A stretch of 5,446 nt of DNA from JAULUH01 sp032111745 (GCA_032111745.1 JAULUH010000523.1:1-5446); one strand, 5' to 3'. Counted from the stretch's first letter, positions 1 through 5,326 are shown. Numbers and translations are program-made. Notes: generated from the sequence alone by a model not told the origin.

Positions 1-1
1 T

Positions 2-1258
2 ACCCTCTTCGGCGTCGTCTTCGTCGACCTGCTGGGCTTCAGCATCGTCCTCCCGCTGATCCCCTTCTACGCCAAGGACTACGGCGCCAACGACTTTGTC
101 GCCGGGCTCCTGGTGGCCTCCTACGCCCTGGCCCAGTTGATCGGCGCCCCCTTGCTGGGCCGCATGTCCGACCGCTACGGCCGGCGCCCTATCCTGCTGG
201 TCAGTATCGCCGGCACCATCCTCGGCTTCGTGCTCCTGGGCGTGGCCGGCGGCCTGTTCATGCTCTTCGTCAGCCGCATCGTAGACGGCCTGACCGGCGG
301 CAACATCTCCGTCGCCCAGGCCTACATCGTCGACATCACCGACCAGCAGAATCGAGCCCAGGCCCTGGGCATCATCGGCGCCGCCTTCGGCCTGGGCTTC
401 ATCATCGGGCCGGTCATGGGCGGTGTGCTCAGCAACGTCGGCGAGGGCATCACCGCCGGCGGCCTGACCTGGAAATACGCCCTGCCGGCCTTCGCCGCCG
501 CCGCGCTGGCCACCATCAACTGGATCGCCGTCTACCTGTTTCTCCCCGAGTCCCTCTCGGCCGAGCGCCGGGAGGAGCTGGCTAAGAACCCGCGCGCCGA
601 GTTCACCCTGCGCAACCTGGCGGCAGCCTTCCAGCGGCCCCGGGTTGGCCCCCTGCTGCACACCCGCTTCTGGTTCGGCCTGGCCTTTGCCATGTTCCAG
701 ACCGTGTTCGCGCTCTATGCTGCCGGCCGTCTGGGCCTGGAGGCCGACCAGACCGCCTTCATCCTGGCCTACGTGGGCGTGCTGGTGGTGGTGGTTCAGG
801 GCGTGCTGGTTGGCCGCCTGACCGCCCGCTTCTCCGAGAACCGCCTGGTGTTCTGGTGCACCGCCATCATGAGCGTATCCCTGCTGGCCTGGGCCGCCAC
901 CCCCAGCGTGCCGGTGTTGTTGGTCGTGCTCATCCCCCTGGCCTTCTCCGGCGGCATCCTCAATACGGTGATCAACAGCCTGCTCAGCAAGTCGGTCTAC
1001 CCCGAGGAAGTTGGCGGCACCCTGGGCCTTTCGGCCGCCGTGGAGAGCGCCACTCGCGTCATTGCCCCTGTCATGGGTGGTGCCCTGCTCAACTTCGTGG
1101 GCCCCTGGGCTCCCGGGGTAGCCGGCGCGCTGCTCACCGCCTGGCTCGCCACCTTCACCTGGCGGCGCCTGGTCGCCAACCCTGATCCGCCCCTGCCCCC
1201 GCGCGCCACGCCGATGCCCGAGGCCGTGCCCGCTCCGGCGGTGGTGGAGTCGCTCTGA
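2..1258 (+). CDS. MFS drug-efflux-type transporter, 5' end cut by window edge
   Basis: This is an inner-membrane major facilitator permease, most like TetA/multidrug proton antiporters of the DHA1 type; the substrate is unknown. The frame is open from base 2 and gives 418 visible residues, starting in TM1 (FVDLLGFSIVLPLIPFY), so only about ten N-terminal residues and the start codon are probably missing. The GTG at 113 is an internal valine, not a start. Motif A between TM2 and TM3 is intact (GRMSDRYGRR, visible residues 53-62). A motif-B-like arginine segment (FVSRIVDGLTGG) lies near residues 89-100. The TM5 antiporter motif C is clear (GLGFIIGPVMGG, about 130-141). A charged central loop (SLSAERREELAKNPRAEF) splits the two halves, and the protein ends in a proline-rich cytoplasmic tail. 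Its TGA lies 15 nt before the next start, so the two genes are probably co-transcribed. The family call is secure; drug export is inferred from motif C. Confidence 0.93.
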   Translation, partial: TLFGVVFVDLLGFSIVLPLIPFYAKDYGANDFVAGLLVASYALAQLIGAPLLGRMSDRYGRRPILLVSIAGTILGFVLLGVAGGLFMLFVSRIVDGLTGGNISVAQAYIVDITDQQNRAQALGIIGAAFGLGFIIGPVMGGVLSNVGEGITAGGLTWKYALPAFAAAALATINWIAVYLFLPESLSAERREELAKNPRAEFTLRNLAAAFQRPRVGPLLHTRFWFGLAFAMFQTVFALYAAGRLGLEADQTAFILAYVGVLVVVVQGVLVGRLTARFSENRLVFWCTAIMSVSLLAWAATPSVPVLLVVLIPLAFSGGILNTVINSLLSKSVYPEEVGGTLGLSAAVESATRVIAPVMGGALLNFVGPWAPGVAGALLTAWLATFTWRRLVANPDPPLPPRATPMPEAVPAPAVVESL

Positions 1259-1262
1259 CCCT

Positions 1263-1267
1263 GGAGG
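1263..1267 (+). promoter_or_regulatory. Ribosome binding site of the LLM oxidoreductase
   Basis: GGAGG lies 6 nt before the ATG at 1274, in the short gap after the MFS stop codon. It fixes the start of the downstream gene and supports translation from a shared mRNA. Confidence 0.8.
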
Positions 1268-1273
1268 TATCCT

Positions 1274-2290
1274 ATGGACCTGGACGTCGCCATCCTGGCC
1301 GGCCGGCTGCCGGACGTGCCCGCCGTGGCCGCGGCTGCGGAGGAGGCCGGCTTCGCGGCCCTGTGGACCAGCGAGACCCAGCACGATCCCTTTTTGCCTC
1401 TCGGCGTGGCGGCCCTGCAGACCCGGCGCCTGGGCCTGGGTACCGCCATCGCCGTGGCCTTTGCCCGCAACCCCACCTCCCTGGCTCACCTGGCCTGGGA
1501 CCTGCAGGCGGCCAGCCAGGGCCGCTTCATCCTAGGCCTGGGTTCCCAGGTGCAGGCCCACGTCGAGCGGCGCTTCGGCATGCCCTGGGGGCCGCCGGCC
1601 CCCCGCATGCGGGAGATGATCCTGGCCATCCGCGCGGTCTGGGACAGCTGGCAGTACGGCGCCAAGCTCAACTTTCGCGGCGAGCACTACAAGCTCACCC
1701 TGATGGCGCCCTTCTTCAACCCGGGACCCATCGCGCATCCCCACATCCCCATCTACATCGCTGCGGTCAACGAGCTCATGTGCCAGCTGGCCGGCGAGCT
1801 GTGCCAGGGCCTGCACGTCCACCCCTTCCACACCACCCGCTACCTGCGGGAGGTCATCCTGCCCAACGTGCAGAAGGGGCTGGCTGAGAGCGGCCGCAGC
1901 CGGCCGGATATCGCCCTGTCCAGCAGTATCTTCGTCATCACCGGGGAGACGGTTGAGGAGATGGCGCGGGCCCGGGAAGAGGTGCGCAGCCAGGTGGCCT
2001 TCTACGCCTCCACGCCCGGCTACCGGCGGGTGATGGACCTGCACGGCTGGAGCCAGGTGCGGGAGCAGCTCAGCGCCCTGGCCATGCGCCAGCGCTGGGC
2101 CGAGATGCCCGCCCTGGTCACCGACGACATGCTGGCCCAGTTCGCCGTGCAAGGCCGGCTCGACGAAATTCCCGCCCTGGTGCACCTGCGCTACCGCGGG
2201 CTGCTGGACCGGGTGACCTTCTATCTCCCCTTCGACCCCCAGGACGCCGCCCTCTGGCGCACCTGGACTGCCGCCTTCGCCCGGCTGTGA
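1274..2290 (+). CDS. Luciferase-like (LLM class) oxidoreductase, probably F420-dependent
   Basis: This 338-residue protein has the TIM-barrel luciferase-like fold, whose members use F420 or FMN to move hydride or oxygenate small molecules in the cytosol. The N-terminal strand and helix (MDLDVAILAG, then AAAAEEAGFAALWTSE, 19-34) are typical. They are followed by LGLGTAIAVAFARNPTSLAH (53-72), where the family usually has a 'G(T)xI...R.P...A' segment, and by the diagnostic GRFILGLGSQ (83-92). HPHIPIYIAAVNELM starts near residue 155. Length and layout agree with the group I remember as the MSMEG_2256-type (TIGR03617) F420-dependent oxidoreductases; FMN use cannot be excluded from sequence alone. 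The ATG has a GGAGG at 6 nt and sits 15 nt behind the MFS gene, so one transcript probably makes both. The substrate is unknown. The TGA is followed by two dispersed repeat units. Confidence 0.88.
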   Translation: MDLDVAILAGRLPDVPAVAAAAEEAGFAALWTSETQHDPFLPLGVAALQTRRLGLGTAIAVAFARNPTSLAHLAWDLQAASQGRFILGLGSQVQAHVERRFGMPWGPPAPRMREMILAIRAVWDSWQYGAKLNFRGEHYKLTLMAPFFNPGPIAHPHIPIYIAAVNELMCQLAGELCQGLHVHPFHTTRYLREVILPNVQKGLAESGRSRPDIALSSSIFVITGETVEEMARAREEVRSQVAFYASTPGYRRVMDLHGWSQVREQLSALAMRQRWAEMPALVTDDMLAQFAVQGRLDEIPALVHLRYRGLLDRVTFYLPFDPQDAALWRTWTAAFARL

Positions 2291-2320
2291 ACGTGCGACG
2301 CTAGCAGAGTCCCAAAGGCT

Positions 2321-2440
2321 TACCGCAAAGGCGCCAAGAGCGCAGAGGGGAGCCAGGACCGGAGAAGCCAGAGCGGAAGAAACCGCAAAGGCGCCAAGAA
2401 CGCAAAGGGGAATAGGACCGGAGGAGCTGGAGCAGAGCCA
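2321..2440 (+). repeat. Two tandem dispersed-repeat units, purine-rich on plus strand
   Basis: Two units with a 60-nt period (ACCGC begins at 2322 and 2382) follow the LLM stop by about 30 nt. Each has an ACCGCAAAGGCGCCAAG core, then GCGCAGAGGGG or ACGCAAAGGGG, then a GGACCGGAG(A/G)AGC segment. The second unit (2382-2426) is nearly the exact reverse complement of 2530-2575 across the terminator hairpin. No credible gene lies here. The frames that cross it are low-complexity translations of the repeat. Similar 'gcaaaggcgccaagagcgc' repeats are, as I recall, scattered through many Chloroflexota and some other genomes; their role is unknown. Confidence 0.85.
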
Positions 2441-2475
2441 GCCGGCCAAGAAGCGGGATTACCTCTGGTGCTCAG

Positions 2476-2512
2476 CAAAAACAGACCGGCACTCTCCAAA
2501 GTGCCGGTCTGT
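2476..2512 (-). terminator. Rho-independent terminator for the minus-strand hydrolase transcript
   Basis: A perfect 13-bp stem (ACAGACCGGCACT at 2481-2493 against AGTGCCGGTCTGT at 2500-2512) closes a 6-nt loop. Read on the minus strand, the stem runs into five T residues (2481-2477), a classic intrinsic terminator. On the plus strand it is followed by CAATTCCCC, so it has no U-tract for the LLM transcript, although the hairpin could still protect that 3' end. It lies about 225 nt beyond the hydrolase stop, past the whole repeat array, so the array is expected to be part of the hydrolase mRNA 3' UTR. Confidence 0.85.
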
Positions 2513-2529
2513 CAATTCCCCTGTTCGCT

Positions 2530-2856
2530 CTCCTCCGGTCCAAAGTCCCCTTTGCGTCCTCGGCGCCTTTGCGGTTCCCTCCGCTCTCTGCGGTTCCCTC
2601 CGCTCTGGCTCCTCTGGCCCTAATCTCCTTTGCGCTCTCGGCGCCTTTGCGGTTCCCTCCGCTCCGGCTCCTCTGGCCCTAATCTCCTTTGCGCTCTCGG
2701 CGCCTTTGCGGTTCCCTCCGCTCTGGCTCCTCTGGCCCTAATCTCCTTTGCGCTCTCGGCGCCTTTGCGGTGCCTTCCGCTCCGGCTTCTCCGGCCCGGT
2801 TTCCACTTCGCGCTCTTGGCGCCTCTGCGGTTCCTCTCCTTCTCCCTGGCTGGCCC
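2530..2856 (-). repeat. Tandem array of 59-bp repeat units overlapping the hydrolase 3' end
   Basis: The pyrimidine-rich plus strand repeats a unit made of CTCCTTTGCGCTCTCGGC, GCCTTTGCGGTTCCCTCC and GCTCTGGCTCCTCTGGCCC followed by TAAT. The GCGGT landmark ends at 2575, 2594, 2653, 2712, 2771 and 2831. Spacing is therefore 19 (a short internal duplication), then 59, 59, 59 and 60. The units at 2621-2679 and 2680-2738 differ at only about one position, so they duplicated recently. The units at 2739-2797 and 2798-2856 are progressively diverged and lie inside the hydrolase reading frame. The orientation is opposite to the copies at 2321-2440. Because 59 is not a multiple of three, the forward strand gives the same peptide in successive frames, which explains several spurious ORFs. 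Confidence 0.92.
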
Positions 2857-3847
2857 AGAACGCGCTCAAGGCCTCCACCACGTCGGGAAGCCGCTCGAAA
2901 TGCGGCAAGCCCTTGCTGGGCACCAACCGCCGGGCCTGCCAGTGGGGGTTGCGGGCCAGCAGCGAGGGCAGCCCATCGAAGCCCACGTACGCATCCTGGT
3001 CATACAGGACCAGCGTGGGTTTGTGCACGTTCTGGTAGAGCAGGGTGGCCGAGCCCCGGGTGAACAGCCGCCCGCTGAGGAAATGCAGCGGCGCGTTTTC
3101 TGCCCCCGGCTGGTGTGCAGTGGCGTAGGCGTAGTCCACAAAGCCCGGCGTGACCGGCCCCACGAAGCTCCGGCGCAGGAAATACTCGATGCTGCGCCGG
3201 GTCGCCACCAGGTCGAACAGCGCCCGGCCCCATAGCTTGAAGGACAGGGCGGCGTGGGCCAGGTCGGAGATGCCCCGGGTGGGATAGGTCTCCGGCGCCC
3301 GCTCCGGCTCCACCTTGTTGAGGCCACTAGGCGAGATCAGTGCCAGGGTCTGGAACAGCTCCGGGCGGGCCATGGCCGCGCGGGCCACGAACTCGCTGCC
3401 CAGCGACAGCGCGATCACATCCGCCGGCTCGCCCACCTCGGACTGCAGGAACTCGACGATGGCATCGGCGAAGAGCTGGGGGGAGTAGTTGCGGGGCATG
3501 CGGTTGGACAAGCCATAGCCCGGCAGGTCCAGCGCAAACACCGGCCGGTGGCTGCGATAGTGGCGGAACAGCGGCCCCATCTCATACGCGCTGGCCGCCG
3601 CGTTGACGCTATGCACCAGCACCAGCGGCCGCCCGGCTGCCGTGCGGTCGACGTAATAGTTGAGCCAGCCCGCCGCCTTGCTGAGGAAGGCGCCGCGCTC
3701 CGCCACGATGGCATCGGGCAGCGGCCGCCGATGGTCGATGCCCAGCCAGCTGTACGCGATCCACCCGCCGGCCACCAGCACCAGCAGGCTCCCCAGCCCT
3801 CCACCCTGTTTCTTCTGTGCTTGCCTATCTTCCAGTTCCCTGGCCAT
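2738..3847 (-). CDS. Membrane-anchored alpha/beta hydrolase with repeat-derived C-terminal tail
   Basis: This 369-residue protein has a single predicted N-terminal TM anchor (about 18-37, LGSLLVLVAGGWIAYSWLGI) and a complete alpha/beta-hydrolase domain. The oxyanion strand is LVLVHSVNAAASAYE (75-89), followed by FALDLPGYGLS (104-114). The nucleophile elbow is ALSLG with Ser148; alanine replaces the usual first glycine of GxSxG. The probable acid is Asp285 in LVLYDQDAYV (Asp283 is the alternative), and the base is His316 in GLPHFERLPDVVEAL. Substrate is unknown; esterase, lipase or C-C hydrolase activity is possible. The domain should end near ALSAFWASQ (326-334). Residues from about 334 to 369 are Arg/Glu/Lys-rich and encoded by two repeat units, with PQRRQER and PQRRRER 20 residues apart, and the TAG stop also lies in the array. 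The start is fixed by AGGAGG at 5 nt. A promoter lies about 55 nt upstream, and a minus-strand terminator lies downstream. Confidence 0.9.
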   Translation of the reverse strand: MARELEDRQAQKKQGGGLGSLLVLVAGGWIAYSWLGIDHRRPLPDAIVAERGAFLSKAAGWLNYYVDRTAAGRPLVLVHSVNAAASAYEMGPLFRHYRSHRPVFALDLPGYGLSNRMPRNYSPQLFADAIVEFLQSEVGEPADVIALSLGSEFVARAAMARPELFQTLALISPSGLNKVEPERAPETYPTRGISDLAHAALSFKLWGRALFDLVATRRSIEYFLRRSFVGPVTPGFVDYAYATAHQPGAENAPLHFLSGRLFTRGSATLLYQNVHKPTLVLYDQDAYVGFDGLPSLLARNPHWQARRLVPSKGLPHFERLPDVVEALSAFWASQGEGEEPQRRQEREVETGPEKPERKAPQRRRERKGD

Positions 3848-3852
3848 GTGGA

Positions 3853-3858
3853 CCTCCT
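3853..3858 (-). promoter_or_regulatory. Ribosome binding site of the alpha/beta hydrolase
   Basis: On the minus strand AGGAGG stands 5 nt before the ATG at 3847. This is a full Shine-Dalgarno match and decides the start, which places the hydrophobic anchor close to the N-terminus. Confidence 0.85.
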
Positions 3859-3901
3859 AATCTCCCACCGCGGGAGGGTGATCAAGCGTCATCGTGGCTC
3901 T

Positions 3902-3930
3902 AGCATACCCCATTGCGCCACAAAGCGCAA
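3902..3930 (-). promoter_or_regulatory. Predicted sigma-70-type promoter for the hydrolase, with dyad
   Basis: On the minus strand TTGCGC (3930-3925) is followed after exactly 17 nt by TATGCT (3907-3902). Transcription would start near 3895, giving a leader of about 48 nt before the ATG. The -35 hexamer is also one arm of a perfect dyad, TTGCGC-N6-GCGCAA (3913-3930), so a regulator may bind over the -35 and spacer. The match to consensus is moderate (TTG of the -35; TAT..T of the -10). Confidence 0.5.
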
Positions 3931-3974
3931 GAACCCGCCCGGCCCGGGGCTTCTCTCGCAATCCCTCCTGTGGG

Positions 3975-4036
3975 CTTCCGCTCCGGCTCCTCCGGCCCTC
4001 CCTCCCCTCTGCGCCTCTGCGCCTCTGCGGTAACCT
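3975..4036 (-). repeat. Solitary diverged copy of the dispersed repeat in the divergent region
   Basis: The plus strand reads CTTCCGCTCCGGCTCCTCC, then GGCCCTCCCTCCC, then three short CTCTGCG(CC) steps ending in GCGGTAACC. This is the same order of blocks as the 59-bp units of the array about 1.1 kb to the left, with CTCTGCG in place of CTTTGCG. It lies upstream of both divergent genes: behind the predicted hydrolase promoter and 50 bp before the deoC -35. The rest of the 320-bp gap (3848-4167) holds the two promoters and no credible gene. Confidence 0.75.
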
Positions 4037-4085
4037 CCGGCGTCCGCGTTCCGGGCAACCCGGCCACAGCCCCGCGCCCCTCGTG

Positions 4086-4113
4086 TTGACAACCGGCACC
4101 TGGCGCCTACAAT
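4086..4113 (+). promoter_or_regulatory. Strong predicted sigma-70-type promoter of deoC
   Basis: TTGACA (4086-4091, perfect) and TACAAT (4108-4113, five of six) are separated by 16 nt. The start point should fall near 4119-4121, about 48 nt before the deoC ATG. This is the best promoter match in the window. Confidence 0.75.
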
Positions 4114-4116
4114 GCA

Positions 4117-4148
4117 GGTGGCCGGCACCCTGCGCCGTGCCGGCCACC
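4117..4148 (+). promoter_or_regulatory. Large perfect dyad at the deoC transcription start (operator or leader hairpin)
   Basis: GGTGGCCGGCA (4117-4127) and TGCCGGCCACC (4138-4148) form a perfect 11-bp inverted repeat around a 10-nt loop. The left arm overlaps the expected transcription start. No U-tract follows, so it is not an intrinsic terminator. The arm centres lie 21 bp apart, two helical turns, which fits a dimeric repressor. A stable 5' leader hairpin ending 9 nt before the Shine-Dalgarno is the alternative. A further CCGGCACC lies in the promoter spacer (4093-4100) and repeats 4122-4129. Confidence 0.55.
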
Positions 4149-4157
4149 CACCCCCAC

Positions 4158-4162
4158 AGGAG
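4158..4162 (+). promoter_or_regulatory. Ribosome binding site of deoC
   Basis: AGGAG is placed 5 nt before the ATG at 4168, downstream of the leader dyad. It supports this start. Confidence 0.8.
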
Positions 4163-4167
4163 TCCTC

Positions 4168-4884
4168 ATGTTAGAGCCTACCGGCCATGACCTGGCCAAG
4201 ATGATCGACCATTCCCTGTTGCACCCCACCATGACCACCGCGGAGCTGGCCGATGGCTGCCGGCTGGCCCTGCGCTGGGATGTGGCCTCGGTGTGCATCA
4301 AGCCCTATGCCGTGGCCCTGGCCCGGGACATCCTGGCCGGCTCCGCGGTCGCGGTCGGCACCGTCGTCGGCTTCCCCCACGGCCACAGCCGCCTGGGCGT
4401 GAAGCTGCGGGAGGCGGAGCTGGCCCTGGACGACGGCGCCGCCGAGCTGGATATGATGGTCAACATCGGCAACGTGCTGGGCGAGGCCTGGGAGGAGGTA
4501 GCGGAGGAGATCAGAGAGCTCAACGCTCTGGCGACCGGCCGTGGGGCCCTGCTCAAGGTGATCTTCGAGAACGACTACCTGCCCGACGACCGCTTCAAGG
4601 TCCGGCTCTGCCACCTGTGCAACGCGCATGGCGTGGCCTTCGCCAAGACCTCCACCGGCTACGGCTTCGTCAGGCAGCCCGACGGCCACTACGCCTATGC
4701 CGGGGCCACCGACCATGACCTGGCCCTGATGCGCCACGAGTGCGCGCCCGCGGTGCAGGTCAAGGCCGCCGGCGGTGTGCGCACCCTGGACGACCTCCTG
4801 CGGGTGCGCAGCCTGGGGGTGACACGCGTGGGTGCCACGGCCACCGAGCCTATCCTGCAGGAGGCCCGGCGCCGTGGCTACTGA
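4168..4884 (+). CDS. deoC: Deoxyribose-phosphate aldolase (DERA)
   Basis: This cytosolic class I aldolase splits 2-deoxy-D-ribose 5-phosphate into acetaldehyde and glyceraldehyde 3-phosphate, the last step in salvage of deoxynucleoside sugars. The 238-residue length is normal for the short bacterial form. The N-terminal IDHSLLHPTMT (13-23) is typical. VGTVVGFPHGHS (63-74) and VKLREAELALDDGAAELDMM (78-97) carry the barrel core and Asp95. The Schiff-base lysine is Lys160 in VAFAKTSTGYG, and the second active-site lysine is Lys199 in VKAAGGVRT; these match Asp102, Lys167 and Lys201 of the E. coli enzyme. The phosphate-binding end reads VGATATEPI where E. coli has a serine pair. It stands alone with its own strong promoter, a leader dyad and an AGGAG Shine-Dalgarno. 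No other deo genes are nearby. Confidence 0.95.
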   Translation: MLEPTGHDLAKMIDHSLLHPTMTTAELADGCRLALRWDVASVCIKPYAVALARDILAGSAVAVGTVVGFPHGHSRLGVKLREAELALDDGAAELDMMVNIGNVLGEAWEEVAEEIRELNALATGRGALLKVIFENDYLPDDRFKVRLCHLCNAHGVAFAKTSTGYGFVRQPDGHYAYAGATDHDLALMRHECAPAVQVKAAGGVRTLDDLLRVRSLGVTRVGATATEPILQEARRRGY

Positions 4885-4912
4885 GCTGCCCCCGTGGTGC
4901 TTCACGGCAGCT
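4884..4912 (+). terminator. Weak hairpin after deoC, possible transcript end
   Basis: AGCTGCC (4884-4890) pairs with GGCAGCT (4906-4912), and GTG (4894-4896) with CAC (4903-4905), leaving a CCC bulge and a 6-nt loop. It starts at the last base of the deoC stop codon and lies between two convergent genes. No U-tract follows on either strand, so it is at best a non-canonical terminator or a 3'-end-stabilising stem. Confidence 0.3.
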
Positions 4913-4944
4913 GGGAACCTGCCGGCCGTGGCCAGATAGGGAGG

Positions 4945-5313
4945 CTACTGGGCAGCCTCGTCGGACTGCCACAGCGCCATGACATTGCCCTCGGGGTCGC
5001 GGAACCAGGCCATCCACCCCATCCCCTGCACCGGCGACTTGGGGACGACGATGGTGCCGCCCAGGGCCTCGACCTTGGCGATAGACTCGTCGATGGACGG
5101 AATGCCGATGTAGTTGGTGATCAGGTGCTCGCCGTGCTGCCGCTGCATCACAGCGCCGCCCATCATGCTGCCCTCCTCGCCCGTGCTGAAGGACCAATAC
5201 CCGGGGAACCCCGGCGCCTCGCCGAAGTCCCAGCCAAACAGGTCGTGGTAGAACGACCGGGCTCGCGCTACATCTTCGGCGGGGATCTCGAAGTGGACAA
5301 TCATAGGCTTCAT
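4945..5313 (-). CDS. VOC-family (glyoxalase/bleomycin-resistance fold) protein
   Basis: This 122-residue cytosolic protein has two beta-alpha-beta-beta-beta modules, the usual size for a single-domain vicinal oxygen chelate protein that dimerises. Module one begins VHFEIPAEDVARARSFYHDL (6-25) followed by FGWDF. Module two begins near LITNYIGIPSIDESIAKVEA (64-83) with GG following, and ends with the hallmark WFRDPEGNVMALWQ (103-116). His7 stands at the usual first metal-ligand site. The last site, normally Glu in glyoxalase I (DPxGNxxEL), is Ala113, so true glyoxalase I activity is unlikely. It looks like the group often labelled 'glyoxalase-like' (COG3324 type), whose substrates are mostly unknown. 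The ATG has AGGAGG 7 nt upstream; the in-frame ATG at residue 4 lacks one. It converges on deoC with a 60-nt gap. Its leader has a long hairpin and a palindrome upstream. Confidence 0.92.
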   Translation of the reverse strand: MKPMIVHFEIPAEDVARARSFYHDLFGWDFGEAPGFPGYWSFSTGEEGSMMGGAVMQRQHGEHLITNYIGIPSIDESIAKVEALGGTIVVPKSPVQGMGWMAWFRDPEGNVMALWQSDEAAQ

Positions 5314-5320
5314 CGTGGAA

Positions 5321-5326
5321 CCTCCT
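5321..5326 (-). promoter_or_regulatory. Ribosome binding site of the VOC gene
   Basis: AGGAGG on the minus strand lies 7 nt before the ATG at 5313. It favours this ATG over the in-frame one three codons later. Confidence 0.8.

Noticed and set aside
113..115. GTG at 113 as the start of the MFS gene
   Set aside because: The frame is open upstream to base 2 and encodes a typical TM1 and first loop, so a start at 113 would remove an essential helix.
1532..2449. Long minus-strand frame of 305 residues opposite the LLM gene
   Set aside because: It is the antisense shadow of a GC-rich gene. Its N-terminus is translated repeat (CALGAFAVS) and it has no recognisable domain or ribosome binding site.
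2476..2520. Plus-strand intrinsic terminator for the LLM gene
   Set aside because: The hairpin is followed on the plus strand by CAATTCCCC, not a U-tract; the U-tract is only on the minus strand.
2321..2856. CRISPR array
   Set aside because: Units are nearly contiguous and wholly repeated, with no unique spacers between short identical repeats, they occur in both orientations, and no cas gene is present.
2630..3235. Plus-strand open frames beginning at 2630, 2689 and 2748 with near-identical starts (MRSRRLCG...)
   Set aside because: They are three frame-shifted readings of the 59-bp repeat that continue antisense to the hydrolase. They use non-ATG starts without ribosome binding sites and have low-complexity composition.
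3254..4033. Plus-strand frame of 259 residues opposite the hydrolase
   Set aside because: It is antisense to a gene with an intact catalytic triad, promoter and Shine-Dalgarno. The frame ends in the solitary repeat and shows no family features.
4117..4148. Attenuator or transcription terminator in the deoC leader
   Set aside because: The stem is strong but is followed by CACCCACCCCCACAGG without T residues, and its left arm overlaps the expected start point. Operator or leader stem is the better reading.
4171..4905. Minus-strand frame of 244 residues opposite deoC
   Set aside because: It is a shadow of the well-supported deoC, with Gly/His/Val-rich composition typical of antisense GC-rich codons.
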